Assembly (NCBI GenBank): GCA_012719125.1
Contig: JAAYAY010000291.1
Location: forward strand, 1 to 53,538
Origin: Planctomycetaceae bacterium
Lineage (GTDB): Bacteria > Planctomycetota > Planctomycetia > Pirellulales > Thermoguttaceae
Length of the DNA: 53,538 bases
Reading direction: 5' to 3'
The translations under genes and the position numbers were made by a program. This document shows, in pieces, positions 43,585-52,026 of this stretch; position 1 is the stretch's first letter, and each line of letters starts with the position of its first letter. The notes beneath the pieces are model-generated. The model was given only the letters and a program-made list of their open reading frames with translations. It did no database searches and had not been told where the DNA came from.

Positions 43585-46074
43585 ATGAGCCGACAATCGC
43601 ACCATCATTCGACCGGACGGTCGTCGCCTCTCGAGCCGGGCGGCTCGCAGGCGGGCGGTGCGCCGCCGCTGGGAGCATTGAATGCGTTGCGCGAGAGCGA
43701 AATACATTTTCGCACGCTCTTCGAGTCGTCGCGCGACGCAATGCTGGTCCTCGGCAGCAACGGCAGATTCTCCGCGGGAAATCCGGCTGCGCGGAAGATG
43801 TTCGACTGCAAGAGCCTTGAGGAGTTCGCGAGTCTCACTCCCGTGCAACTCTCCCCGGAACGGCAGCCCGACGGACGGCCATCGGCGTTGGCCGCCCGCG
43901 AATGGATCGACCGGGCGAAGAAGACGGGGGCGTGCACCTTCGAGTGGCGTCACCGCAGCACGAGCGGCACCGAGTTTGACGCTTCCGTGCAGCTCGTGCG
44001 AATGGAACTGGACGGCGAAACGCAACTTTATGCGACCGTGCGTGATATCAGTGCGACCAAGGCCGTTCAAATGGCGCTTCGCGCCAATGAGCAGAAGCTC
44101 CGCACCATCACCGAGTCGGCCCTCGACGCGATCATCATGGTCGACTCCGAGGGACGGATCAACCATTGGAACTCCGCCGCCCAGACCATGTTCGGCTACT
44201 CAGCCGACGAAGTCCTTGGAAAAGACCCGCACGCGTTTCTCGCCTTCCCGGCGCGATCCGAAGCTGCGCCGCGCCCCCTCGCCAACCTGGCCTCTTCGGA
44301 ATCGGGAGCAGACGTTGGACGCATTATGGAACTGACGGCGCGGCGAAGCGACGGCAGCGAGATCCCGGTGGAGATGTCCGTTTCCGCGGTCCGCGGCGAC
44401 CAGGGCTTGGGTGCGGTTGCCATCATTCGAGACGTGAGCGACCGCAAACGACTGGAAGCGGCCTTTCAACAGCAAACGGCTGAGTTGAGCCAGCGGGTCA
44501 GAGAGTTGAACTGTCTCGAACAAGCCGCGGAAGTCTTCGAGAAGAACGACCTGACTCCTGCCGACATGATCCGCCGACTCGTCGCCTTCCTCCCCTTCGG
44601 GATGCGGTCTTCCGAACACGTGGCCGCACGAATCGTATTCCAGGGCGCCGAGTTCTGCAGCGAAGGCTATCAGGAGAGTCCCGTTCAGTTGACCGTCCCG
44701 CTCGTCGTCGACGGCAAGCGTGTCGGGAGTGTCGAGGTATCCTATATGGCCTGTCCGGCGCACGCTGCGGACGAACCGTTCACGAGTCGGGAACGTACCC
44801 TGCTCGATCAGATCGCGGCCCGGCTTGCACGCGCCATTGAACGCCGCCAGAGTTACCAGCAGGTCACGACCCTGAGCCGGGAGTTGGAGGTCATTCTGGA
44901 GGCCACGGGGACACGGCTCCTCCTGGTGGACGACACCTGCGCAGTCCAATACGCCGATCCGGCAACCCAACGGTGCTACGGACTCCTCGCCAATCAGAAG
45001 TGCCATCGTTACCTCTGCCTGTCGTCGGAACGTTGCACCGATTGCCCGAACGAGTACAACCAGGAGTCCAGTCAACCGACCGTCAGCTTCCAGAGACTCC
45101 CGGCTGAAACGGACCGGATCTTCCAACGCACGATCGTACCGATTCGCGTCGAGCAGAACCGGCGTTTGTTTGCCGAGTTGCTCGTTGACGTCACCGAGCT
45201 CAAGGCAATGGAGACGAATCTCAACCAGGCCCGCAAACTGGAAGCGGTGGGCCAACTGGCCGCCGGCATCGCTCACGAGATCAACACGCCGACCCAGTTC
45301 ATCGGAGACAACACACGATTCCTCCGCGACGGAGTCCGCGACCTGGAACAAGTCATGATGTGCGTCGACCGCCTCATCGAGGCGGCAGGAAACCACGAAC
45401 AAGTCGACTCGCTGCTCCAGGAGACTCGGAAGACGCTGGACGAAATAGACGCCGAGTATCTCCGTGCCGAGATCCCCGTATCGCTGGAGCAGACGCTCGA
45501 CGGAATCTCCCAAATCGCCACGATTGTCCGTGCCATGAAAGAGTTCTCCCATCCGGGAACCAAGGAGGTCCAGTGGATCGACCTCAATCGCGCCGTCGCG
45601 AATACGCTCACTGTGTCGCGGAACGAATGGAAACACGTGGCCGAGGTCGTCACGGAGTTCGCCCCCGACCTTCCCCTGGTCCCCTGCTTCCCTGCCGATT
45701 TGAACCAGGCAGTTCTCAATATCCTCATGAACGCCGCCCATGCCATCGAGGCGAAAGACGCAGGCAACGGGACGATTACGGTTCGCACCCGCAGCCACCG
45801 AGGCTGGGTCGAGATTCAGATCAGCGACACCGGCACCGGTATCCCGGAGAACATCCGGTCGCGAGTCTTCGACCACTTCTTCACGACCAAGCAAGTCGGC
45901 AAGGGCACCGGGCAAGGTCTCACCATCGCCCATGCCGTGGTCGTCGAGAAGCACGGTGGAACGCTGGACTTCCAGACAGAAGTCGGCGTCGGAACGACCT
46001 TCCTTGTCCGTCTCCCGTTGCAGGAAGCCGCCGCCAGAACACTTCATGACACCCAGACAGCGCAAGGAGACTGA
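43585..46074 (+). CDS. Soluble multi-PAS/GAF-like sensor histidine kinase
   Basis: The 829-residue protein lacks membrane segments. PAS1 spans about 36-150 (FRTLFESSRDAMLVLGSNGR) and PAS2 about 170-285 (LRTITESALDAIIMVDSEGR). A GAF-like region lies at about 300-420, followed by a third PAS-like domain containing a cysteine cluster (RCYGLLANQKCHRYLC, SSERCTDCP), which could hold a metal or cluster. The H-box IAHEINTPTQFIGDN is near 563, and the ATPase near 711 (NILMNAAHAIEA, SDTGTGIPENI, QVGKGTGQGLTIAH, GVGTTFLVRLP). The transmitter closely matches the other two kinases. A REC protein follows one base later. Confidence 0.88.
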   Translation: MSRQSHHHSTGRSSPLEPGGSQAGGAPPLGALNALRESEIHFRTLFESSRDAMLVLGSNGRFSAGNPAARKMFDCKSLEEFASLTPVQLSPERQPDGRPSALAAREWIDRAKKTGACTFEWRHRSTSGTEFDASVQLVRMELDGETQLYATVRDISATKAVQMALRANEQKLRTITESALDAIIMVDSEGRINHWNSAAQTMFGYSADEVLGKDPHAFLAFPARSEAAPRPLANLASSESGADVGRIMELTARRSDGSEIPVEMSVSAVRGDQGLGAVAIIRDVSDRKRLEAAFQQQTAELSQRVRELNCLEQAAEVFEKNDLTPADMIRRLVAFLPFGMRSSEHVAARIVFQGAEFCSEGYQESPVQLTVPLVVDGKRVGSVEVSYMACPAHAADEPFTSRERTLLDQIAARLARAIERRQSYQQVTTLSRELEVILEATGTRLLLVDDTCAVQYADPATQRCYGLLANQKCHRYLCLSSERCTDCPNEYNQESSQPTVSFQRLPAETDRIFQRTIVPIRVEQNRRLFAELLVDVTELKAMETNLNQARKLEAVGQLAAGIAHEINTPTQFIGDNTRFLRDGVRDLEQVMMCVDRLIEAAGNHEQVDSLLQETRKTLDEIDAEYLRAEIPVSLEQTLDGISQIATIVRAMKEFSHPGTKEVQWIDLNRAVANTLTVSRNEWKHVAEVVTEFAPDLPLVPCFPADLNQAVLNILMNAAHAIEAKDAGNGTITVRTRSHRGWVEIQISDTGTGIPENIRSRVFDHFFTTKQVGKGTGQGLTIAHAVVVEKHGGTLDFQTEVGVGTTFLVRLPLQEAAARTLHDTQTAQGD

Positions 46075-46075
46075 C

Positions 46076-46483
46076 ATGAACCACACCGTGCTCCTCGTTG
46101 ATGACGACGCAAACGTCCTTCACGGCCTCACCCGTGCTCTCCGGCATCAACCCTTCGATATCTTCACGGCGCGCTCCGGCGAAGAGGCCATCGACGTCCT
46201 CAAGCGGCGCAGAATCCACGTGGTCGTGGCCGACGAACAGATGCCCGGCATTACGGGAGGCGACCTGCTGGCCTGGATCGCAGAACAATTCCCGGAAACG
46301 ACGCGGATGGTCCTCACCGGGCATCCCACCGCCGAGACCGCCATTCGCGCCATCAACGAAGGCCTTGTCTATCGTTACTTCACCAAGCCCTGCAATCCGA
46401 TAGAGCTTGCCGTCGCCATACGACGAGCCTTGGAGGATTTGCAGACTGACACCCTGACGGCGAGCCATGACTCGCCGACGTGA
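46076..46483 (+). CDS. Stand-alone response regulator receiver
   Basis: The 135-residue protein is only a REC domain: VLLVDDDANVLHGLTRAL (acidic pair), VVVADEQMPGITGGDLLA (phosphoacceptor Asp), MVLTGHP (Thr), YFTKPCNP (Lys). There is no output domain; such regulators act as phosphate shuttles or by binding partners. It resembles the REC of the degenerate HD-GYP regulator. AAGGAG is eight bases upstream, and the ATG starts one base after the kinase TGA, implying co-translation. Confidence 0.9.
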   Translation: MNHTVLLVDDDANVLHGLTRALRHQPFDIFTARSGEEAIDVLKRRRIHVVVADEQMPGITGGDLLAWIAEQFPETTRMVLTGHPTAETAIRAINEGLVYRYFTKPCNPIELAVAIRRALEDLQTDTLTASHDSPT

Positions 46484-46569
46484 ATCGTGGGCTCCTGTCG
46501 ATCGTCCGTTTGTCCGCCGGCTGATTCCCTCGCGACCCGCCAACTCCGCGGCGGGCAGAGTAGACTTCC

Positions 46570-48756
46570 ATGAAGATCATGCACAAATTGATCGCGATGA
46601 TCATGCTCTTGGCGTGTCTTTCCTGGGGCGTGGGTCTGTACTCCGTCACGGCCGCCCGGAAAGTCCTGCAACGGTCCGTCCAGGCGGACTCCGAGAGAAT
46701 GGCGGAAGTGATCCTCAACGATGTGGACCACGCGATCGAGCGTTGTTGTATCGATTGGCAGGTGTACTCAGCCGGCCCGCTCGTACAGAATGCCATCGAA
46801 GCGTCGAACGGATGGTTCGCGAGACAACCGGACCTGCAGGCTTACATCGACCGTCAGGATCGTGAATGGAGCGCCGCACCGGGCGACCGACCGACTCCTT
46901 TGATGAAGGCTCTGACCGGCGGCCAACTCTCCGACGATCTGAGAAGAAGGCTCGCGGCCCTTGACCGCCAGGCCGGTTATCGGGTCTATGGTGAAGCGTT
47001 TGTCACGAACCGATACGGCACCGTCGTCGCCCTGTCGTCGAGAACCACCGACTACCGGCAGGACGATGAGGACTGGTGGCAGCAGGCGTGGAACCACGGC
47101 CTGTTCGTAAGCGATGTGTCGCACGATGCGAGCTCCGACGTCTACTCAGTCGACATCTGTACCAGGGTCGAGGATTACGACGGGAACCCCGTCGGCGTCG
47201 TCAAGACAATCCTGAATATCCGCTCGGTCATCGCCGTCTTGCAGAACCGAGTCGGAGATTCACATGTTCGCACTCGCAAAGGTGACCATTTCCATGATCT
47301 GCTTCTTCTCACGTCGGACCGAAGGATCATCTATTCCTCTCGCAATCCCAGCGCCGGGCTGGCGGACCCTGCGGCGTACCGCGCGGACTTCGGACGTTCC
47401 GACGCAGACCACGGTTGCACGTTTGAGCGGAATGACCCGGAACACGGCCGCATCCTGGGCGCTTATGCGTTCTCAAGAGGGTATGGAGATTATCGAGGAT
47501 TGGGGTGGATCACGGTCGTCGAGCAGTGCGAGGCGGAAGTCTTTGCGCCCGCCAGCGCTGTGCAGACCAGCATTCTCACCGCATCGGCGTTGATCGGCAC
47601 TTCAGGCCTTCTGCTCGGTCTGGTCTTCTCCCTCTCGCTCTCACGGCGGATCGCCAGGCTCAGAAATACGGCCGGCGCGTTGGGCCGCGGCGACTTGACC
47701 GCCAGAAGCAAAGATACCGCCGCGGATGAGATCGGACAGCTTGCCGCCTGCTTCAACCACATGGCGAGGGAACTGGAGCAGTCCTCGGCGACTCTGCAAC
47801 AACACGCGGAAACACTTGCGCAGCAAGTCGAAGAGCGAACCCTTCAGTTGCAGGCCGAGATCGTCGAACGCGAGCGCGCACAACATGAACTGGCGCGAAC
47901 GCAGAAGTTGGAGTCGGTCGGCCAACTGGCAGCGGGAATCGCCCACGAAATCAACACACCCGCCCAATTCGTGGCTGACAACACCCGGTTCCTGCGGGAC
48001 GCTTTCAAGGGGCTCGACGTCCTGATCGCCCAAGTCACCCGGCTGATCGACGCCGCCAAACAAGACGCGATTACCGAGGAACTCATCGCCGAGGTCGACT
48101 CCGCACGGATTGAAGCCGACATCGACTATACGATGAAGGAAGTCCCGAAAGCGATCCAGCAGTCCCTGGAAGGCATCGAGTGCGTGGGGAACATCGTCCT
48201 CGCGATGAAAGAATTCTCCCATCCCGGCAGCAAGCAGAAGCAGCCCGTCGATCTGAATCGGGCGATTCAGACCACGCTGATCGTCTGTCGCAACGAGTGG
48301 AAGTATGCCGCTGAGATGGTGACCGACTTCGACCCGGACCTGCCTCCCGTTCCCTGCCTGGCCGGCGATCTGAATCAGGTCGTCTTGAATCTCGTCGTCA
48401 ACGCCGCCCACGCGGTCGCCGAGCAGAACTCGGACAGGAAGGGAACAATCCTGGTTCAGACGCGACGAGACGGCGACTGGGCGGAGATTCGCATCCAAGA
48501 CTCGGGGCCCGGGATCCCGGAGGATATTCGCGATCGCGTCTTCGATCACTTCTTCACCACCAAGGAGGTGGGGAAAGGCACGGGCCAAGGACTCACGATT
48601 GCGCACTCCATCGTGGTGAAGAAGCACGGGGGAACCATTCACTTCGAAACGGAAATGGGCCAAGGCACAACGTTCATCGTTCGTCTGCCCATCACCCATC
48701 CGGCGAACTCCGCTCCTGCGATCAGAGATTCCAGCAGTGCCTGCCCCTCCGCATAG
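46570..48756 (+). CDS. Membrane dCache-HAMP sensor histidine kinase
   Basis: The 728-residue protein has TM1 at 5-27 (LIAMIMLLACLSWGVGLYSV), a periplasmic sensing region of about 300 residues that looks like a double Cache domain (VTNRYGTVVALSSRTTDYRQ, DVYSVDICTRVEDYDGNPVG), TM2 at about 335-358, a HAMP domain and coiled coil, and the same transmitter as the other two kinases: GIAHEINTPAQFVADN near 456, NLVVNAAHAVAE near 607, QDSGPGIPEDI, EVGKGTGQGLTIAHS, GQGTTFIVRLP. After that motif, the last 20 or so residues read antisense to an older gene remnant. It is the only cluster sensor with an extracytoplasmic domain. Confidence 0.88.
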   Translation: MKIMHKLIAMIMLLACLSWGVGLYSVTAARKVLQRSVQADSERMAEVILNDVDHAIERCCIDWQVYSAGPLVQNAIEASNGWFARQPDLQAYIDRQDREWSAAPGDRPTPLMKALTGGQLSDDLRRRLAALDRQAGYRVYGEAFVTNRYGTVVALSSRTTDYRQDDEDWWQQAWNHGLFVSDVSHDASSDVYSVDICTRVEDYDGNPVGVVKTILNIRSVIAVLQNRVGDSHVRTRKGDHFHDLLLLTSDRRIIYSSRNPSAGLADPAAYRADFGRSDADHGCTFERNDPEHGRILGAYAFSRGYGDYRGLGWITVVEQCEAEVFAPASAVQTSILTASALIGTSGLLLGLVFSLSLSRRIARLRNTAGALGRGDLTARSKDTAADEIGQLAACFNHMARELEQSSATLQQHAETLAQQVEERTLQLQAEIVERERAQHELARTQKLESVGQLAAGIAHEINTPAQFVADNTRFLRDAFKGLDVLIAQVTRLIDAAKQDAITEELIAEVDSARIEADIDYTMKEVPKAIQQSLEGIECVGNIVLAMKEFSHPGSKQKQPVDLNRAIQTTLIVCRNEWKYAAEMVTDFDPDLPPVPCLAGDLNQVVLNLVVNAAHAVAEQNSDRKGTILVQTRRDGDWAEIRIQDSGPGIPEDIRDRVFDHFFTTKEVGKGTGQGLTIAHSIVVKKHGGTIHFETEMGQGTTFIVRLPITHPANSAPAIRDSSSACPSA

Positions 48757-48992
48757 TCCTTCGAGACGGCATGTTGATCGCCTTGGCCGATCGCCAGGAA
48801 CCCGGCCGGCGGCGCGATGAAGATCCGGAAGCGCGCAGGCATGGCCGAGCAGCGTGCCAATCGAACAAACGCGGTACACGCCGGCAGCGTCTCAACGGCG
48901 CGTCCGTTGCAGCCGAGAGAATCCGATCGCACGCTGCCGGCGACCATTGAACTGTTCGTCGTTTTTGGCAAACTCCCGATCCACAATCCCAT
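48639..48992 (-). pseudogene. Antisense gene remnant at the 3' edge of the signalling cluster
   Basis: The minus-strand frame has coding-like GC-rich third positions and protein-like sequence: ETLPACTAFVRLARCSAMPA, RFRIFIAPPAGFLAIGQGDQ, HAVSKDYAEGQALLESLIAG. It runs about 118 bases into the 3' end of the dCache kinase gene, where the protein-like quality fades near 48705. A start at 48992 is possible but has no ribosome binding site. I do not recognise the family. I infer a broken older gene into which the kinase 3' end was joined; a small intact overlapping gene is the alternative. Confidence 0.35.
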
Positions 48993-49072
48993 ACAATAGT
49001 GCTCAGAGGCGACGAATTCCGGTTCGATCCTGTCGGTGACGGAGCAAAGCCTGCACTGCGGTACGTAGACTG
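48993..49072. other. Short gap between remnant and hydrolase gene
   Basis: These bases finish the 316-base gap between the convergent kinase and hydrolase genes. Nothing recognisable is seen apart from the remnant described beside it. Confidence 0.4.
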
Positions 49073-49945
49073 TCAATGACGAATCGCCTGTCGTGCTTTC
49101 CCGATCACAAACTCCAGCACAGCCTCCCCGTCCGCGTAGTTCGTCGAGTGCCCCGTCTCGTCCCGATCGATCACCAGCACGTCGCGACCGAGCGTCTTGA
49201 GCACGGCGGCCAACCGCCGCACGCTGTCCGGCGGAACGGATCGATCCTGCCCGCCGAGCGTGAAACCGATCGGCATCGTCAGTCGCTCGGGCCAGTACTC
49301 GGCGCTCCGCCGCTTATACTCTTCGGGAATCTCGGCCTTGGTGCCGCCGTAGGACTCCTGGATCGCCGGTTGGAAGTTGTCGTACTGGAGCAGATTGGCC
49401 GTCCCGTTCATCGACGCCACACCGTCGACCAGTTCGGGATGCATGGCCGCGAAACTCAGGCAGGACGTTCCGCCCATCGAACCGCCACAAAGAAACACGC
49501 GTCCGATACGGTACTTCTTCTTCATCTCGCCGATTATCTGCAAGACGTCGGCTTCTGCCTTGGGCCCCATCCAGGACGTCTTGGCCCGATAGTCGGGCGA
49601 GACGAACAGCATGCCGTGCTTGAGGGCCACGTCTCGCGCAACCCGGCATTCGTCGCGGGGGTTCTTGGCATATTGCCAGCGATCCGAGCCGTGCCCGTGA
49701 AACGCAATCAACAGATCGCAGTTTGCTTCGGCGTTGAACGCCGGTGGTTTCATCAGCACGTAATGCTGGGTGGAACCGTCGCACGAAGCCGTGAACGGCA
49801 CGTCCTGTATCGTGAAACGATCGTCGCAGATACCCGCCGCCACGAAGAACAGGACGATTGCTACGGAAAACGAGGGAACGGAGAGGCGAATCCTGAGCTT
49901 CAACGATGCACGCCTCCCAGTGGGAACAGACCGAGTCTCGATCAT
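49073..49945 (-). CDS. Exported alpha/beta hydrolase (esterase-like)
   Basis: The 290-residue protein has a signal anchor (FSVAIVLFFVAAGICDD) and an alpha/beta hydrolase core: LLIAFHGHGSDRWQYA for the oxyanion region, the nucleophile elbow CGGSMGGTSCLSF (GGSMGG), the acid in GGQDRSVPPDS, and the histidine in ETGHSTNYADG. It is similar in style to prolyl-oligopeptidase-like or PHB-depolymerase-like esterases of planctomycetes; the substrate is unknown. I chose the ATG at 49945 (AAGGA about 9 bases upstream) over a GTG at 49960. It begins 11 bases after the nucleotidyltransferase-like gene, suggesting one transcript. Confidence 0.8.
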   Translation of the reverse strand: MIETRSVPTGRRASLKLRIRLSVPSFSVAIVLFFVAAGICDDRFTIQDVPFTASCDGSTQHYVLMKPPAFNAEANCDLLIAFHGHGSDRWQYAKNPRDECRVARDVALKHGMLFVSPDYRAKTSWMGPKAEADVLQIIGEMKKKYRIGRVFLCGGSMGGTSCLSFAAMHPELVDGVASMNGTANLLQYDNFQPAIQESYGGTKAEIPEEYKRRSAEYWPERLTMPIGFTLGGQDRSVPPDSVRRLAAVLKTLGRDVLVIDRDETGHSTNYADGEAVLEFVIGKARQAIRH

Positions 49946-49956
49946 TGCCGGTTCCT

Positions 49957-50619
49957 TCACTTGTCTCGGAAACGTTTCTTCGTCCGTTCGAGGCGTTCTT
50001 CGATTTCACCGACAATGCTGCGTATTTCAGCAACGTCGGTTTCAAGAAGATGCTTCTCAAGTTCTTCAAGAATCGGGCTCAGATCCGGCCGAAACTCACG
50101 GATAAGCATCGCCGCGTCGCGCTCGTAGAGTTCGACGCGATCGAATTGGCCTTGCCGATAGAGTGAGGGAAGGGCGAAGAGCTTGAGCAACAAGAGACCT
50201 TCCACCGTTGCACAGGGAATCTCCCGTTCGGCGAACTGCTGGCGGACGGTGTGCTCGCGCCGGACCTTGTCGAACAACGCGTTGTCGGTGAGCAGCAGGT
50301 CGACCTGCAAGTCGCCGAGTCGTCCACGTGCAAAGTCTCCCTTCTGTTCTTCGATACCGATTTCCGGTAGTCGCGACAAGCCGTCGGCAGAGAGAATGAT
50401 GGCGATGTCCTGGGTGTTGCGTCCTCGCACGTAAACGAGCATGGTAATCCCACCCACCAGAACATAATCGACGCCGCGCTCCTCCAGCAACGCGAAAAGC
50501 CGAGGAATCGACAACAGGAGGTTCTGCAGGTCGATCGTACGCAGGGCTTGCGAGTTCTTCGGGTCAAACACGATCCCATGCGCAATCACTTCACGAATAT
50601 TGACTTGGTTTGTGGCCAT
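49957..50619 (-). CDS. Nucleotidyltransferase-like protein, active site possibly degenerate
   Basis: The 220-residue protein resembles the AbiEii/MNT-type nucleotidyltransferase fold: LFALLEERGVDYVLVGGITM, then RGRNTQDIAIILSADGLSRL, and LQVDLLLTDNALFDKV. In active enzymes a GG-S/G motif and a DxD acidic pair are expected; here VGG and TQDIAII keep only part of the pattern, so catalysis is doubtful. Relatives are often toxins of toxin-antitoxin pairs, but no antitoxin partner is next to it. The ATG at 50619 has GAGG upstream at long spacing. It lies upstream of the exported hydrolase. Confidence 0.6.
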   Translation of the reverse strand: MATNQVNIREVIAHGIVFDPKNSQALRTIDLQNLLLSIPRLFALLEERGVDYVLVGGITMLVYVRGRNTQDIAIILSADGLSRLPEIGIEEQKGDFARGRLGDLQVDLLLTDNALFDKVRREHTVRQQFAEREIPCATVEGLLLLKLFALPSLYRQGQFDRVELYERDAAMLIREFRPDLSPILEELEKHLLETDVAEIRSIVGEIEERLERTKKRFRDK

Positions 50620-50706
50620 TCCCACGGGGCCTCTTGAACGAGTTTGCAGCACTCTGATTGTAGGGAATCGTCCGCAGGTTTGCGAGCTGTTCTGATCCTG
50701 GTCCCT

Positions 50707-51885
50707 TCAACTTCTCTCCCGCCGGAACACGCCCGGCGTGACCCCCACCTGACGCCGAAACACCTGGACCAGATACTGGGGCGTCTGGAAACCGGTTCGC
50801 CGGGCGATTGTCGTCAGCGGCTGGTCTGTGGAGATCAGGAGTTCCTTCACCCGTTCCACGCGGACGCGGGTGATCTCTTCGTTGGGAGACCTTCCCAAGG
50901 CCGCCCGCATCCGCCGTTCCAGGGCGCTGCGGGAGATGGCCATTTCCTTGAGGATATCCTTCACGGCAATCCCGTCGCAGGCGGTCTCGCGAATGAACCG
51001 GACCGCCTGGGCGATCTCGGGGTCGTCGATCGCCACCACGTCGGATGAACCCCGCGTCACGACTCCAATCGGCTCAATCAAGATCGGCTCAGAAGGTGCG
51101 GCCTCTCCCGCCATAAGTCGATCGAGCAGGGCGGCCGCCTCGTAACCGATCCGCTCCGCATTGAACTTCACGCTCGACAAGGTGGGCACGGCCATCGTGC
51201 AAAGCGACTCTTCATTCTCGACGCCGACGACGGCGACTTCTTCGGGAACGGCCACGCCGGCCCGAGCACAGGCGTCCAACAGAAAGAAGCCGAGTTGGTC
51301 TGTGCACGCCATCACGCCCGCCGGTTTCGGAAGCCCCTTCACCCAGGCGGCCAGGTCGTCCTGGTGCTTCTCCCACTGCGCCGGCTTCTCCGGCTGCCCT
51401 TTGGCATGATAGGCGTCGCAGACGAATCCCGCTCGGGTCACCGTCTGGATGAAGTTGACACGCCGCTCGTCGAAGTAGATCTCGGTACCGATCTCGCACA
51501 CGCCGAAGTGGCGAAAACCTCGTTGCATCAGGTGGTCGGCGACGATCTTACCCATGGCGCGGTTGTCGACGCCTACCCACGGCGCGCCCGCGTTCAACCG
51601 CGGAGACCTGAGTTCCACAACCGGCACGCCCACGCGCCGCACCGCGTCGGCCATGGCACCGGTCCCCGTCCGGGTCAGAATCCCGTCGCCGCGCCAGCCT
51701 TTCAGCCACAGAGGCGGCGGAGAATCCAACGCCCGCAACTCCATGAACACCGACCAGGGGCCGAATTCCGCCAGGTAACGCCGCACGCCCCGCAGCAGAC
51801 CGCGTCCGTAGGACCGCGACGTTTCGATCAAGACGGCCACATGGGGAGTTCTTCGGGCCACTTGAGGCGTCTCCAGAGGGCGCAT
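50707..51885 (-). CDS. XylR-type AraC transcriptional regulator
   Basis: The 392-residue protein has a periplasmic-binding-like sugar-sensing domain (HVAVLIETSRSYGRGLLRGV, GVDNRAMGKIVADHLMQRGF, EEVAVVGVENEESLCTMAVP) and a C-terminal AraC helix-turn-helix pair (VKDILKEMAISRSALERRMR, QPLTTIARRTGFQTPQYLVQ). This is the domain order of XylR, the xylose operon activator; many planctomycete paralogs sense other sugars. It is divergent from the Tat-exported oxidoreductase and could regulate it through the 141-base gap between them, which is AT-rich and holds short palindromes. Confidence 0.88.
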   Translation of the reverse strand: MRPLETPQVARRTPHVAVLIETSRSYGRGLLRGVRRYLAEFGPWSVFMELRALDSPPPLWLKGWRGDGILTRTGTGAMADAVRRVGVPVVELRSPRLNAGAPWVGVDNRAMGKIVADHLMQRGFRHFGVCEIGTEIYFDERRVNFIQTVTRAGFVCDAYHAKGQPEKPAQWEKHQDDLAAWVKGLPKPAGVMACTDQLGFFLLDACARAGVAVPEEVAVVGVENEESLCTMAVPTLSSVKFNAERIGYEAAALLDRLMAGEAAPSEPILIEPIGVVTRGSSDVVAIDDPEIAQAVRFIRETACDGIAVKDILKEMAISRSALERRMRAALGRSPNEEITRVRVERVKELLISTDQPLTTIARRTGFQTPQYLVQVFRRQVGVTPGVFRRERS

Positions 51886-52026
51886 TGGCAGTACGACGCA
51901 ATATTGTAACCGATTTACGGAAAAGTGGAATGCCGCGTCCTACACAAACGGACATAATCTAAACATATTCGAGAGACGCTCTGCCGCACAATTGTAAGTC
52001 TGTCGCCACATGGGAGGAATCGCCCA
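51886..52026. promoter_or_regulatory. Divergent promoter/operator region between regulator and oxidoreductase
   Basis: The gap is AT-rich relative to its flanks. It contains the 8-bp palindromes CAATATTG (51899-51906) and ACAATTGT (51988-51995), both followed by TAA, so ATTGTAA occurs twice. They are candidate operators for the XylR-type protein. A CATAAT -10-like element also occurs. The assignment is visual and weak. Confidence 0.35.

Noticed and set aside
44200-46086. A 628-codon minus-strand open frame across the PAS kinase
   Set aside because: Antisense to strong histidine-kinase motifs, with no domain signatures of its own.
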